Positions 22,021 to 33,275 of a stretch of DNA of 64,000 nucleotides are shown here, one piece after another. This stretch comes from Budorcas taxicolor (lineage: Eukaryota; Chordata; Mammalia; Artiodactyla; Bovidae). How positions within the stretch are numbered: the stretch's first letter is position 1; each line of letters starts with the position of its first letter. Location: NCBI RefSeq assembly GCF_023091745.1, contig NC_068933.1, positions 21,456,001 to 21,520,000 on the forward strand, given 5' to 3'. The notes beneath the pieces are model-generated. The model searched no databases. It was not told the origin of the DNA and saw only the letters and a program-made list of their open reading frames with translations. The translations under genes were made by a program, and so were the position numbers.

Positions 22021-22251
22021 CCTCAACCCTATGAATCATCTCCAAAAGCCACTTCTTAGTTCTTTCCCACCCCCTCTCTTCCTCCCTCTCCATTCTGTCA
22101 CCGTCTTTGCTCAGGTGGTCATCATCCAGCTCGTGCACCATTGCAGCCTTCCCTTGGTCGTTTACTGTCTGTCTCTGGCCTCTGAAACTTGTCATCCGTC
22201 CTCCATGAAGAGGCCGAGATGAACTTTCTAAAGCATAGAGAGACAGGAGCA

Positions 22252-22318
22252 TTGCTTAGTTGCTCAGTCGTATCCAACTCTTTGTGACCCTTTGGACTGT
22301 GGCCCACCAGGCTTCTAC
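22252..22318 (-). mobile_element. Bov-tA tail fragment, antisense, inside L2
   Basis: The tail and adjacent body only: 'gttgctcagtcgtatccaac', 'tctttgtgacc' and 'tggcccaccaggcttct'. L2 sequence resumes after it. Confidence 0.82.
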
Positions 22319-22789
22319 AGGTACACCAGATGGCTGGCTCCAATCAAACCTGACATCCAGATTCTCCATCCAGATGTCTCTCATGGACCATTATTTACCC
22401 CACTGCCTAGAATGCCCCTCTCTTACCCATTTCAGGTCTTTGTTCAAATTATGCTTTCTCACTGAGCGTTTTTCCAGCTATTCTCTATGAAATTGTGAGC
22501 ATATACCCTCTTTGGTCCAAGTATTTCCCCTACTTGTTTTTTTTCCTTTATTTTTCTTCATAGCACTCCTCACCACCCTGAGAATATTTGCTTATTTATG
22601 TCTGTCTCCATATGACTGGAGTATAAGCTCCATCATTTTCATGTGTTATTTCCACCAGAGATTTCCATCTATTATTTTGCTGCTAAATCATCATTCCTAG
22701 AATACTGTTTGGCTTGTGCACACATAGTTAATGGTTAATAAATGTTTGTTGAGTGTATGAGCAGGTGACTGAAAGATGAAAATGAGGAG

Positions 22790-23430
22790 AATTTTTGCAA
22801 AGGTAGGAAATGAACGAAGGACCTGTGGTAGAAGAGACCTACTACTTACAAATAATGAACAAGAGGTCAGTGTGAGATTAGGCTAGAATGGCAGGTACAT
22901 ATCAGATCATGAAAAATCTCATAGTATGGGTATTTAACCTAAGCACAAAGGAAAAATCTTAAATGTATAAGTGGGACATGTGACAATCAGCTTTTTTAAA
23001 GAGGATTAGTTCCCTCCTCTAGTTTATTTACTTTAATGTTTATTTAGCTATATTAGGTCCTAGTTAGGTATGTGAGATCTTCTGTCTCCATTGCACCATG
23101 TGGGATTTTTTAGCTATTGCATATGGAATCCAGTTCCCTGACCAGGGATCGAACCTAAGGCCTCTGAGTTGGGAGTGTGGAATCACAGACACTGGACCAC
23201 CAGGGAGTTCCCTTGATCAGCTTTGAATTTTGTGAAACTGTTGACAACTTATCAATCAGGGTTTGTAATAATATTTTGAGGAAGAGGGCAGATAGGAGGA
23301 AGCAGATGAATTCAAGAGCTATTTTATAAGATTTAAGAGTAGATTGGACATAGAAGATAGTTATGCAATAGAGTCTAAGTTTTCTTGTAGCACCCTAAGG
23401 AGCTCCAGAAGAAGGCCAGATTTGGGGTGG
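22790..23430 (+). mobile_element. Ancient mammalian repeat, split by a CHR SINE
   Basis: Blocks such as 'cagatcatgaaaaatctcat', 'gggacatgtgacaatcagct' and 'cagataggaggaagcagatg' follow a widespread old repeat whose consensus contains 'agatcatgtagggccttgta' and 'gatcactctggctgctgtg'. I recall it as L2- or MER-class but cannot fix the family. Copies of the same repeat appear at 33.8, 45.3 and 63.3 kb, all in this orientation. Confidence 0.4.
23010..23220 (-). mobile_element. CHR-type SINE, antisense
   Basis: On the + strand it ends in the reversed tRNA-derived head: 'ccctgaccagggatcgaacc', then 'actggaccaccagggagttc'. The body contains 'tatgtgagatct' and 'catgtgggat', the CHR antisense pattern. 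It is nested in an older repeat. Confidence 0.82.
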
Positions 23431-23499
23431 GGGCAGAAATTCATGAGTTAGCTGTGGCTATATTGGGCCAAAGTGCTTCAGTGACACCCAAGGAAAACA

Positions 23500-23965
23500 C
23501 CTTTTGCCAACAAAGGTCCATATAGTCAAAGCTTTGGTTTTTTGAATAGTTATGTATGGATGTGAGAGTTGGACTGTAAACAAAGCTGAGCACTGAAGAA
23601 TTGATGCTTTTTGAAGAGAAGACTCTTGAGAGTCCCTTGGACAGCAAGGAGATCCAACCAGTCCATCCTAAAAGAAATCAGTCCTGAATATTCATTGGAA
23701 GGACTGATGCTGAAGCTGAAACTCCAACACTTTGGCCACCTGATGAGAACTGACTCACTGGAAAAGACTCTGATGCTGGGAGGGATTGGGGGCAGGAGGA
23801 GAAGGGGATGACAGAGGACGAGATGGCTGGATGGCATCACCAACTCGATGGACATGAGTTTGAGTAAACTCTGGGTATTGGTGATGGACAGGGAGGCCTG
23901 GCGTGCTGTGATTCATGGGGTCGCAAAGAGTCGGACACGACTGAGCGACTGAACTGAACTGAATT
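23500..23965 (+). mobile_element. BovB LINE 3' end, sense
   Basis: It runs from 'ttttgccaacaaaggtccat' through 'tgtatggatgtgagagttgg', 'tcccttggacagcaaggaga' and 'gatggctggatggcatcacc' to the tail 'ctgagcgactgaactgaact'. It is 5'-truncated with an intact 3' end. A damaged C-terminal coding remnant is present but has no complete domain. Confidence 0.92.
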
Positions 23966-24479
23966 GTGTGTATGCGATTTACGTTCATTAAGGTTTTTAA
24001 TGGTCTTCTGTATTTTCCAAGTTAAAAAGTGAGATGATGTGGACAATGTTAAAGCAAAGAATTATGTTTGAATATAACCCACTTGCAGCTTCCTAGATGC
24101 CCCTAAATCATATGCTGAGTTGGGTGGGGAGTTCCAAAGTCCTTTGAGATTTAAATAAATTTGGATCACACTTCTAATTGCCTCTGTATCTCGAGACTTT
24201 TATATGAGGTGGTGGGTGCAGGCTATTCTTTGAGGTTATTTGTTGCTCTGAATCCCACTAAATTTTCAGTTTATACTCTGATCTTCCACACCAAGCATGG
24301 TGCTGTGTTTTTGTAACGCACATTGTGTTAATGGCTGTGGCCTTGATCTCTTTAGAATACCAAAAGTGATGACTGTGTTGAGAGCAACATTTGACTGAAG
24401 ATTTTAGAGCTGAGAGGTGAGGGTGTTGGTCATCAGTAAATAAAAAATGAAATGGCTTAATGGTAAAATATAGACAACT
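23966..24479. other. Sequence without recognised features
   Basis: About 0.5 kb. No gene or repeat is recognised. Confidence 0.45.
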
Positions 24480-24722
24480 ATGTTATTGATGGGTCTTCCC
24501 CAGTGGGTTAGTGGTAAAGAATCTGCCTGCAATGCAGATGAGGGAGAGGCGGGTTTGATCCTGGGGTCAGGAAGATTCCCTGCAGGAGGGCATGGTGACC
24601 CACTCCAGTATTCTTGTCTGGAGAATCCCATGGGCAGAGGAGCCTGGCAGGCTACAGTCCATAGGGTCACAAAGAGTTGGACGCGACTGAAGTGACTGAC
24701 CATGCACATACATGTTATTGAT
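24480..24722 (+). mobile_element. Bov-tA SINE, sense, with perfect 11-bp duplication
   Basis: The element at 24491-24711 has the head 'gggttagtggtaaagaatct', a long tRNA-side spacer, 'cccactccagtattcttgtc' and the tail 'gagttggacgcgactgaagt'. The flanks 'atgttattgat' at 24480-24490 and 24712-24722 are identical. Confidence 0.96.
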
Positions 24723-26439
24723 AGTGCCTCAGTGATTCCTGCCTCCAGGGACTTCCCACCTGCCATCCTTCTACATAGAAGGAACCTGCTCCCACATCAT
24801 GGTACTTCACTCAACCCTTTGCCACTCAGCCTCCAACTCTTTTCTCTTTAGCTGTTTATCCAGAAGTCCAGACTACCTTGTTTTTGTAATACACATGGTT
24901 GTTTTTTCTAACAAGCAGAGGGCATGGAAACAATGACGTTCTAATTTTTTCCCCTTTTTTTCTATTTCTACTTGACTAAGGAGTCCTCGCTTCTACCGAT
25001 GACAGAAAATAGAACCTTGACAGTGGAGGGTAACTAGGTTATTCTGGATTGATATGCATTCCATTTAAGGTTTTCCTCCAAGAGATCAAGATTTTCATGG
25101 GATCCATGCTTTCTTAGTGAACAGAATTGTTGAGGTCTTTTCTGCTCTGTGGACTCTGCTTACTCAACTCCATACTTCTCCTGAGACACAAGAAACCTGT
25201 CTATTTCCTACACCCTATTGGGGAGCACAGGACACTGATGTAGGCCCCATTGGGATTGTCCTTTCACGTGGCTTCCTCAGTTATTGTGAAAGTACCACTC
25301 AAAAGCCATTTTGGATTTGCATTCCCTACTAGTTTTACGGTATGTCAAGTTATCATTTTTTATTCAGGCTACAGATCTTCTAGGCCGGGAATCTCCTAAA
25401 TTTAACTAGATTTCCATTGCTCTGACCACTACCCTTGGAACAAACCCAGGAAGTTTGGAATAAACCCAGGGAGTTTTACTCTCCTACCTACTTGCAGAGT
25501 ATAAACCCTGTGCCCTGAGTTCTTAATAAAAAATCCATGCTCAGAGAGTCCCATGAGAGATTTCTTTTCCCTTAAGAGTCTGAAATAAATTATTTTTGAA
25601 ACTCAAATTGAACAAATTTTAATTTTTCTAGCCTTCATGATCACCTTCCCCACCAATGGCATTGATTCAATTAGCAGAGGGCCACATGGAAACTTTGCAT
25701 ATCCAGGAATAAATAAAGATTAAAATCTTCTCTGGTCATATTCCCAAAATATTTTTCCTCTCCATTTCTTAAGAAAAAAAATAAGAGCTACGCATTTATT
25801 TCTTAACCCAAAGTGTGCTATTTTCACAGTGAAATATTTCTATTGATGTGTGTTTTTATACATATAGTTCATGTTTTGGCACTATGGTCAACTATTAGAA
25901 TAACAGATTTTGTTTTATTTTTGTCATCCTGCATTGAAAATGTTAAAATATAAAGAACACAGATTCATCAGCTACATTAAAACTATAAGAAGATTTGAAT
26001 TGCATTCAATTCTGAATCACAGTTAATAGAAGAAAACTATTTTTGATCTATATTTAGGTTAATAATGAATCTTATAGGAAAATCAAGCTTTTCAAGATGA
26101 CTAGTGTAAATATAGCTTTCCACAGAGACTCTAAGTGTGTGGAAGCTGTCAGCTGTATGTAATCACGTATTGCCTGCAGAAAGCATATCATATCATATCA
26201 TGTGGAATATGGTGACTTTGATAGCAAGGCCATATTTTATTCTTAGGACGTTTTTAGAGGATGGATATTTAACTTAAAATTCACATGTAGTTGATTTTTA
26301 TTAATATTGCTAAATAAGCTAGTTGGTGGTATTCTTCAGATACCACCGAGTCTGTATTTTTTAAGGAATGAGATGTCTTCATGTATCCCCAAAATGATAC
26401 ACTGAAAATTACTGGAGTGTGTTCTGTATACATACAAAT
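24723..26439. other. Sequence without recognised features
   Basis: About 1.7 kb. The 25100-25330 part is slightly less AT-rich. A short (ATATC)n-like run lies near 26185. The pair 'aacaaacccaggaagtttgg' and 'aataaacccagggagttt' near 25440 is a small tandem duplication. No gene or repeat family is recognised. Confidence 0.4.
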
Positions 26440-26735
26440 TTTCAAGTTGGGAACTTTCAAAGATGTGAATGTATGTGTCAGTCCTTGTATGCCAGCTGAT
26501 GTAATTTACTACTGTACTTTTCAAGGTACTATACTCTAAGATTAAAAATGTTTCCTTTTTTTGTTTGTTTGTTTTTTATATATGTGAAAAGTATTATAAG
26601 CCTATCACAGTAAAGTACTCTATAGTTGATTGTGTTAGTTGGGTACCTACGCTATCTTTGCTGGACTTACAAATAAACTGGAATTAAGAATGCACTCTCT
26701 GAACAGAATTCATTCATATGTAGGGGACTTACTGT
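26440..26735. mobile_element. Tigger/mariner-type DNA transposon end
   Basis: The run 'tgggaactttcaaagatgtg', 'cttttcaaggtactatactc', 'gattgtgttagttgggtacc' and 'catatgtaggggacttactg' matches from memory one end of a TcMar/Tigger-like repeat. The last bases form an inverted-repeat terminus (reverse complement begins CAGTAAGTCCCC) followed by TA, the expected target. I did not find the opposite terminus. Confidence 0.55.
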
Positions 26736-29700
26736 ATTTTATAAAAAAAAAAAATAGTGGTATGTGGGGGTTCTCTTGGGTAACACCATAAAAATTAAGA
26801 TGGAAAGCTCATATGAAAAGTTAAATAGAACCATAATTACATTCTTAGTGATTATTGTAATTAAATTCACTCTGTGTTTTACTTGTGAATTACTTGACTT
26901 TGAGATGACACTGACAAAATTTCTGCTGCTCTGAAAGTTTGGGAACAAATTAATTTTTCAAAACACTACTGGCAATTTAATACACATATTAATTGATATT
27001 TAACTTTATGCAGTGAAATCGTTCCCTGAAAAATTAATTACCTTATTCTCTATTTGGGTTAATTATGAAGTAATACAACTTCAAATTAAAAGTGTAAATG
27101 GTTTTGACTTAATTACATTTTGATCATTAATAATGTAGGTATGTTTCTTTCACTTAAGATACCTATGATCAAATATTCTCCACAAATATTCTTGGAGTAT
27201 TTTTACTATATTTTGGAGAGAGATGCCTGGGTATGTAAGTGAGATGAAAATGGATTAATAAGTGAAGTTACCAGTGGGATTTCTATACAAAGTTAAGAGT
27301 TAAAAAAGTAACAGCCATTAAAATATCTGTTAAATGTAATGAGTACAAAATTTTGTAGCAGGAACATGTTCAGATTACCCTGTGCATGCCAATTATTGGC
27401 AGAAATGTTGAAAAATTCTTCTGTAAAATATATCACGTACTATAAGTGGGATATGTAAAGGCCACATTATTTTTCTGTCTGTAACAGAGGTTCTGATATT
27501 TGAAGTCATTTCATTTCTTCTTTCAATATTTCATTTCTTAGGGAAATTTAGTTTTGAAATTTTCAGTATTTTGAGTCAGTGCCACAGTATATCTTCTTTT
27601 AAAATGTATACTTTATTCTCTATAAGGAAAAATCCTTGTTTTTTAGCTGATCATCTGTAAGTACCTGGAGAAATAACTTAAGAAATCATAGAAACACTGT
27701 AATTCACAGCTTTCTAACCAAGATACTTTTGATAATTTTTCTTCTTTAATGTATTACCTGTGTGGAACAGAAGACTTAAACTTGACCTACAGACATTAAG
27801 ACATAATATTTAAAACTCACTTAAACTCATTTTAGGAAAATTATTACATTGTGAATCTTCAATTTAAAGTGTATCAATCTACCATTTATAGTCTCATATT
27901 TTAGTATTTTCCACAATTATGTTTTTTAAAACCTTTTATACTTCATCTTGTACTGGACCATGATAACAGAATTTTAATTCATGATCCCACATTTAAAATA
28001 ATATTGGAATTTATGAAAAACTCAAATAGACTACTTAGACTTTTATTATTAAATTGGTAGGTCATGAAAATTTGCCTTGGGCTTCTGCAGCTTAATCTTA
28101 CATGGTGAAGAATCAGGTCAGACAGAGTGTTTAGCATTTAACATCTTTTCTCCAGCTAGATTTCAGGCTGACATTCTCTAAGATAAAATTAAAAAGTTGC
28201 ATAAAATTTAAAAACTTTAGATGATATGGCACCTAGCCTAAAGGTGTAATTGGAAAATATAGAAAAGTAATCAGTAAATCACTATTCCAAATTTTTACAT
28301 ATTCAGCAGGAAAATTTAATTTACCTAGGATCAAATAACTAATCAAGAGCATATCACTTAAGATTTGCTCAGTTCCTGCTAACAATTTGAAGGTAATAAC
28401 TAACAGTTTCAAAGTAATTTACTTAGTCAATGTTGACAGTACTGGATGTTTTCACTAATAGCCTCTCATTTAACAATTGTGTTTTTATAGATATTTGGAG
28501 TACATGACACAATAAAATATATTTTCTGCAATTTACTAAAAGAGTGTCAACAATACTTATATTTGTCAATTCACTATATTTAATACTTATTGATTTACCA
28601 CAGTTTGCTAATAGGGTATTAGTAAATTGTCCATAATTCTAAATTTTTTTATTTAATGCAAGTGGTTTCTAATTCAATAAAACCACATCTACTTGTTTCA
28701 GTATTTTATCAGAAGTGGATCCCCCACCAAAGACCAAACATCTGAAAGTTTTTATTTCTTTTCTTCTATATTTATTTCCTTTGAAAACAAGGCATTTGCT
28801 GTTTGACTTGGGGCTTTACTGTCCTGTAAAATTCTAGTCCTAAAATAGTAATAATAGTTCTGAATATTCGATAAGTAAATGTAGTTTCATTGGTATTTCT
28901 TGAGATGTTTTTCAGCTACCTGTTCTTTCAGATATAGCCTGCTTTTTTTCTGATATCTAAATGGACAACTGGGATGTCCTCTGCCTGAGCCCACCCTTGA
29001 ATCACTCCTGGATGCTTTGACTTGTACACAATACAACAATTCATTTCTGGCCGTGAACTGAATAGAATGCATTAAACACACATCCTGCATTCTGAACTGC
29101 TTTCTGTTTACTTTGAATTATAATTCAAGGCACTGAGGTCAAGCTCTAAATCTCTGGACATTTTAGCCTCTAATTTTCTCATAAATTTTTAGCCCCATTT
29201 GCTATGCCCTACAGCAGAAAATGGCCTGAGATAAGATAACTTCATGTTGTGTTATTTGGGTATAGGAAAAGGAACAATACTGTCCTTTCTCCCTTCCTAG
29301 AGAGGCCTGGCAGTGTGCCTTCTCACACATCAAACAGGGTGTGAGAGCGTGCCAAAGCCTGTTTTCTTACCTAAAAATGCCAAATAAAGAGAAATGATGG
29401 GGGAAAAGTCTGTAGCTTAAAGAAGAATTAAGATATACTAAAAATAATCTTTAAATGTGGACTTTGGCTTAAAACAAACATTTAAAAAAATCTTAGGGAA
29501 ATGCAAATGCTGGTGATTTGCTTATACAATGCAATTTTAACTGTTCTATGGATGATAATGGAATTGTATTTGTGTTTTGTCAAAGTGCCATTATTTTATA
29601 CTGAAGTGGTTACAGACCAAATGCTATGCTCTCTGAAAGTTGCTTCAGAATAATTTAAGAGGATTGGATGTATGGATGATACAAAATCTGCCATGAGTTC

Positions 29701-29990
29701 ATGAGTTGACAATTATATTTAAAGGATCCATTATACTCTTCTCTCTGTTTATGTATATGATGGGATTTTCCATTGTAGAATAGAGTTTTTGAAGATAACT
29801 TTCTATGAGAATACCATCGACATTAAACTAAATATTCAAACAGCACTCCATTCTGGTAGACCTTTATAATGTTCAGTACTAGTGTGGCATAGGTCTGAAA
29901 ACCTGAGATAATCAGAGTTTGTAGTACATGTATAATAAGATATAATTTTATATAGTTGAATATATAAAGAAATAGAGGAGTATAAACATA
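26736..29990. other. AT-rich, repeat-poor stretch of 3.3 kb
   Basis: It has no SINE, LINE or LTR that I recognise, which is unusual against the density elsewhere in the window. No open frame of interest and no splice-like or promoter-like structure is supported. Confidence 0.45.
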
Positions 29991-30039
29991 CAATAGATAT
30001 GGACTATACTTCAGGATATTTTATGATATGTCAAAATCA

Positions 30040-30365
30040 AAAATGCAAATGAAACTGTTTGCAAAATAGAAACAGACTCACATAGAAAATAAATGTATGG
30101 TTTCCCAAGGGCAAAGGGGAGAAGGGAGGGATAAATTAGGAGTTTGCAATTAACATACACAGACTACTATATATAAAATAATCAACAAAAACCTACTGTA
30201 TAGCACAGAAAACTCATTTCAGTATTCTGTAATAACTTAATGGGAAAAGAGTCTAAAAAATGAATGAATACATGTACAGTATGTATATAACTGAATAACT
30301 TTACTGCACATCTGAAACTAACACAATTTTGTAAATCAACTATACTCCAACAAAAAGTAAAGAAG
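30040..30365 (+). mobile_element. L1 3' end, sense
   Basis: The order 'aaacagactcacatagaaa', 'gggataaattaggagtttgc', 'aacctactgtatagcacaga', 'cacatctgaaactaacacaa' and 'gtaaatcaactatactccaa' is the 3' UTR of a mammalian L1 of the L1MA/artiodactyl kind. It is 5'-truncated, and ends in a short A-rich tail. Confidence 0.88.
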
Positions 30366-30376
30366 CAGAACACTGT

Positions 30377-30530
30377 TAAGATATAATACGTGCTTCCGAA
30401 GTCACTTCAGTCATGTCAGACTCTTTGCGACCCCATGGACTGTAGCCTCCCAGGCTCCTCTATCCATGGGATTCTTCAGGCAAGAATACTGTAGTGGGTC
30501 GCCATGCCCTCCTCCAGGGTAAGATATAAT
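30377..30530 (-). mobile_element. Bov-tA 3' half, antisense, with 11-bp duplication
   Basis: The fragment 30388-30519 covers tail to body ('gtcacttcagtcatgtcaga' to 'gccatgccctcctccaggg') and lacks the tRNA head. It is a genuine insertion, because 'taagatataat' flanks it at 30377-30387 and 30520-30530. Confidence 0.92.
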
Positions 30531-30577
30531 GGATATGGAGTATACTTTGAGATATAATAGGTATGGAGTATACTTTG
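30522..30577 (+). repeat. 28-bp tandem duplication
   Basis: Two adjacent copies of a unit read 'agatataatggatatggagt' plus 'atactttg' and 'agatataataggtatggagt' plus 'atactttg'. A related word, 'agatatggactatacttc', lies before the L1 at about 29995. Confidence 0.75.
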
Positions 30578-30642
30578 TGGTTTATTTTGGTTTCCTAAAA
30601 TACAGGTGAGCTTAGATGATGGAAAAAACAGGGTCTGATGCT

Positions 30643-30785
30643 TTCATATGCTACTTGTCTAATTAGGGAAGTCATTGAGCCTTCCAAGCTCGAATTTCCT
30701 CTTCTATAAAAATGACAATATGTGCCCACCTCCATGGAGTATTATGGAATTTAATACATTGTGAAAGCTCCTAATACAATGTTTT
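30643..30785 (+). mobile_element. MIR SINE remnant, sense
   Basis: The order 'gggaagtcattgagccttcc', 'aatttcctcttctataaaaa', 'gtgcccacctccatggagta' and 'aatttaatacattgtgaaag' follows sense MIR. It is cut by the next Bov-tA. Confidence 0.7.
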
Positions 30786-30807
30786 AAGCTCTGTTACTTA
30801 CATAACA

Positions 30808-31030
30808 GGCTTCCCAGGTGGCACTAGTGTTAAAGAACCTGACTGTCAATTCAGGAGACACAGAGATGCAGGTTTGATCCCTAGGTTGGGAAGATACCCT
30901 GGAGAAGGGCATGGCAACCCACTCCAGGATTTTTGCCTGGAGAATTCCACGCACAGAGGAGCCTGGTGGGCTACAGTCAATCCACAGAGTCGCAAAGAGT
31001 TGGACATGACTGAAATGATTTAGCATGTAC
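30808..31030 (+). mobile_element. Bov-tA SINE, sense
   Basis: It is full length, from 'ggcttcccaggtggcactag' through 'cccactccaggatttttgcc' to 'gagttggacatgactgaaat'. Flanking 'cttacata' on both sides may be its target-site duplication. Confidence 0.9.
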
Positions 31031-31049
31031 ATATGCTCTTACATAGCTC

Positions 31050-31670
31050 TTCAGTTCGTTTCAGTCGCTCAGACGTGTCCGACTCTTTGCGACCCCATGA
31101 ATCGCAGCACACCAGGCCTCCCTGTCCATCACCAACTCCCGGAGTTCACTCAGACTCATGTCCATCGAGTCAGTGATGCCATCCAGCCATCTCACCCTCT
31201 GTCGTCCCCTTCTCCTCCTGCTTCCAATCCCTCCCAGTATCAGAGTCTTTTCCAATGAGTCAACTCTTCACATGAGGTGGCCAAAGTACTAGAGTTTCAG
31301 CTTTAGCATCATTCCTTTGAAAGAAATCCCAGGGCTGATCTCCTTCAGAATGGGCTGGTTGGATCTCCTTGCAGTCCAAGGGACTCTCAAGAGTCTTCTC
31401 CAACACCACAGTTCAAAAGCATCAATTCTTTGGCACTCAGCCTTCTTCACAGTCCAACTCTCACATCCATACATGACCACAGGAAAAACCATAGCCTTGA
31501 CTAGACGGACCTTAGTCGGCAAAGTAATGTCTCTGCTTTTGAATATGCTCGCTAGGTTGGTCATAACTTTTCTTCCAAGGAGTAAGTGTCTTTTAGTTTC
31601 ATGGCTGCAGTCACCATCTGCAGTGATTTTGGAACCCAAAAAAATAAAGTCTGACACTGTTTCCACTGTA
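31050..31670 (-). mobile_element. BovB LINE 3' fragment, antisense
   Basis: About 620 bases in antisense. It runs from the tail ('cgctcagacgtgtccgactc') through 'ggtggccaaagtactagagt' and 'ttccaaggagtaagtgtctt' to 'aaaataaagtctgacactgt'. Read on the minus strand, the C-terminal part of the BovB protein is open for about 125 codons (31666-31289), matching the conserved 'KAMVFPVVMYGCESWTVKKA' block. Confidence 0.93.
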
Positions 31671-31693
31671 CTATGCTGTAAATTTATTATTAG

Positions 31694-31860
31694 TGTATAT
31701 TAACCCATTTAATCCTCACAACAACACAGTAAACTAAGTATTTTCACCATGAAGTTTTACAGCTAAGGAAATAAAGGTGTAGAATGTAAAGAATCATTCA
31801 GATACAAATAGCTAGTATGTGGCTGCATTGGGAAACAGACTCTGTCATCTGACTCCAGAA
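31694..31860 (-). mobile_element. MIR SINE, antisense
   Basis: It reads 'tttaatcctcacaacaacac', 'agttttacagctaaggaaat', 'caaatagctagtatgtggct' and 'gtcatctgactccagaa', the antisense MIR order over nearly its full length. Confidence 0.78.
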
Positions 31861-32079
31861 ACTCAATAACTAGATATATGACACAAAGTAGGACAACACA
31901 TAGTAGATGCTTAATAAATATTCAAATATTGGTAGTTTTTGCTTTCAGTGGTAGGACATTCATGAAGGAAGTTAATTTTTATACTGTTTTTATTAGCATC
32001 ACCCCCCCCCAAAGTCTTATCTTAAATTTGAGAAATAAAGATACAAATTTCTGTAATTTAGTCTCTCTATTGCAAAGTG
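31861..32079. other. Sequence without recognised features
   Basis: It contains a short run of C at about 32002 and nothing else I recognise. Confidence 0.4.
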
Positions 32080-32260
32080 TTAACTCGAGCACTTACAAGT
32101 TAAGAATCACAGTACTTAACACTGCATGTGTTGACATAGTTTATGCTCACAGCAGCCAAATGGGGTAGGAAATACTGTCCTTATTGAACAGAGGAGGCAA
32201 GAGGAGTTAGAAGATAGTGAAACTTGCCCGATAACATCCAGCTTGCAAATGATGGACTCT
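32080..32260 (-). mobile_element. MIR SINE remnant, antisense
   Basis: The order 'tatgctcacagcagccaaat', 'tgaacagaggaggcaagagg' and 'gtgaaacttgcccgataaca' is diverged antisense MIR. Confidence 0.6.
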
Positions 32261-32399
32261 TTATACATAGAAGGTAGTATAGTTGACTCCAAAGACATTT
32301 GGATAATTTTATTACCCAGGTATCTCAAGAAGGCATGAGAAACAAGCAGCCAATCTGCACCTATTGCACCCCCCACATTTTAACAATAATATTACACGA

Positions 32400-32547
32400 T
32401 ACACTCAATTGTAATCTTCTGAGAAAGGTGCCATTTTATTTTTCTCTATGATGATACTGAGGCTCTGTGAACTTCAACAACTGGCTTAAAATCACACAAC
32501 CAGTAAAATGTGAAGGAGATATTTAAGCCCAACTTGACCTTCCTGCC
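32400..32547 (-). mobile_element. MIR SINE remnant, antisense
   Basis: The run 'attgtaatcttctgagaaag', 'tgatgatactgaggctctgt', 'ctggcttaaaatcacacaac' and 'cagtaaaatgtgaa' follows antisense MIR. It is interrupted by BovB at about 32550. Confidence 0.6.
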
Positions 32548-32549
32548 TA

Positions 32550-32850
32550 AAGGAAATCAGTCCTGAATATTCATTGGAAGGACTGATGCTGAAGCTGAAA
32601 TTCCAATACTTTGGCCATTTCATGCAAAGAACTGACTCTTTGAAAAAGACCCTGATGCTGGGAAAGATTGAAGGCAGGAGGAGAAGGGGATGACAGAGGA
32701 TGAGATGATTGGATGGCATCACCAACTCGATGGACATGAGTTGGAGCAAGCTCCGGGAGTTGGTGATGGACAGGGAGGCCTGGAGTGCTACAATCCATGG
32801 GGTCACAAAGAGTCAGACACGACTGAGTGACTGCATTGAACTGAACTGAC
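32550..32850 (+). mobile_element. BovB LINE 3' end, sense
   Basis: A short copy running from 'aaggaaatcagtcctgaata' to 'gactgagtgactgcattgaa' and the repeated 'ctgaa' tail. It is 5'-truncated. Confidence 0.92.
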
Positions 32851-33084
32851 CTACCTTCAAAGTAGATGCACTTGGCACTGTATCAAAAATGGTGGTTTTG
32901 GCCTTTAGTCACGAGACAATAACCATCAGTTCTCGTGTCTATCAAAACATGATTCATTTCAGGCTTCGTATTTTCATCTGATGCCCCTCCCTTCTGAGAT
33001 GCTTAAATGCTTTTTTTTTTTTTCCTTGACTAGAGAATATACTTGATATGGTTTTTGTGTTTCCACTTATAATTAAAATAAGTG

Positions 33085-33262
33085 GTAGGGGTACTTCCCT
33101 GGTGATCCACTGGTTGAGACTTTGCCTTCCAATGCAAGGGACTGCAGGTTTGATCCCTGGTCAGGGAACTAAGATCCCACATTGTCTTGCAGCCCAAAAT
33201 AAAACAAGAAGCAGAAGCAACATTGTAATAAATCCAATAAAGACTTTAATAATGATCTACAT
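33085..33262 (+). mobile_element. CHR-type SINE, sense
   Basis: The tRNA-derived head 'cttccctggtgatccactgg', box B-like 'ggtttgatccctggtcaggg' and 'aactaagatcccacattgtc' are clear. They are followed by an A-rich tail with (ATTAAA)-like words. Confidence 0.88.
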
Positions 33263-33275
33263 TAAAAATCTTTAA

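Larger units (their letters stand above)
21661..22755 (+). mobile_element. L2 LINE 3' region, sense, interrupted twice
   Basis: The best-supported part is 22385-22755. It has 'cactgcctagaatgcccctc', 'catttcaggtctttgttcaa', 'catagcactcctcaccaccc', 'tgtctgtctccatatgactg', and the L2 tail 'taataaatgtttgttgagtg'. The 22030-22250 block ('gatgaactttctaaagcata') fits upstream L2. Two Bov SINE pieces interrupt it. Assignment upstream of 22030 is weaker. Confidence 0.65.

Noticed and set aside
31289..31666. A 125-codon minus-strand frame with strong similarity to BovB protein
   Set aside because: It is the C-terminal coding remnant of a truncated BovB fragment, not a host gene.
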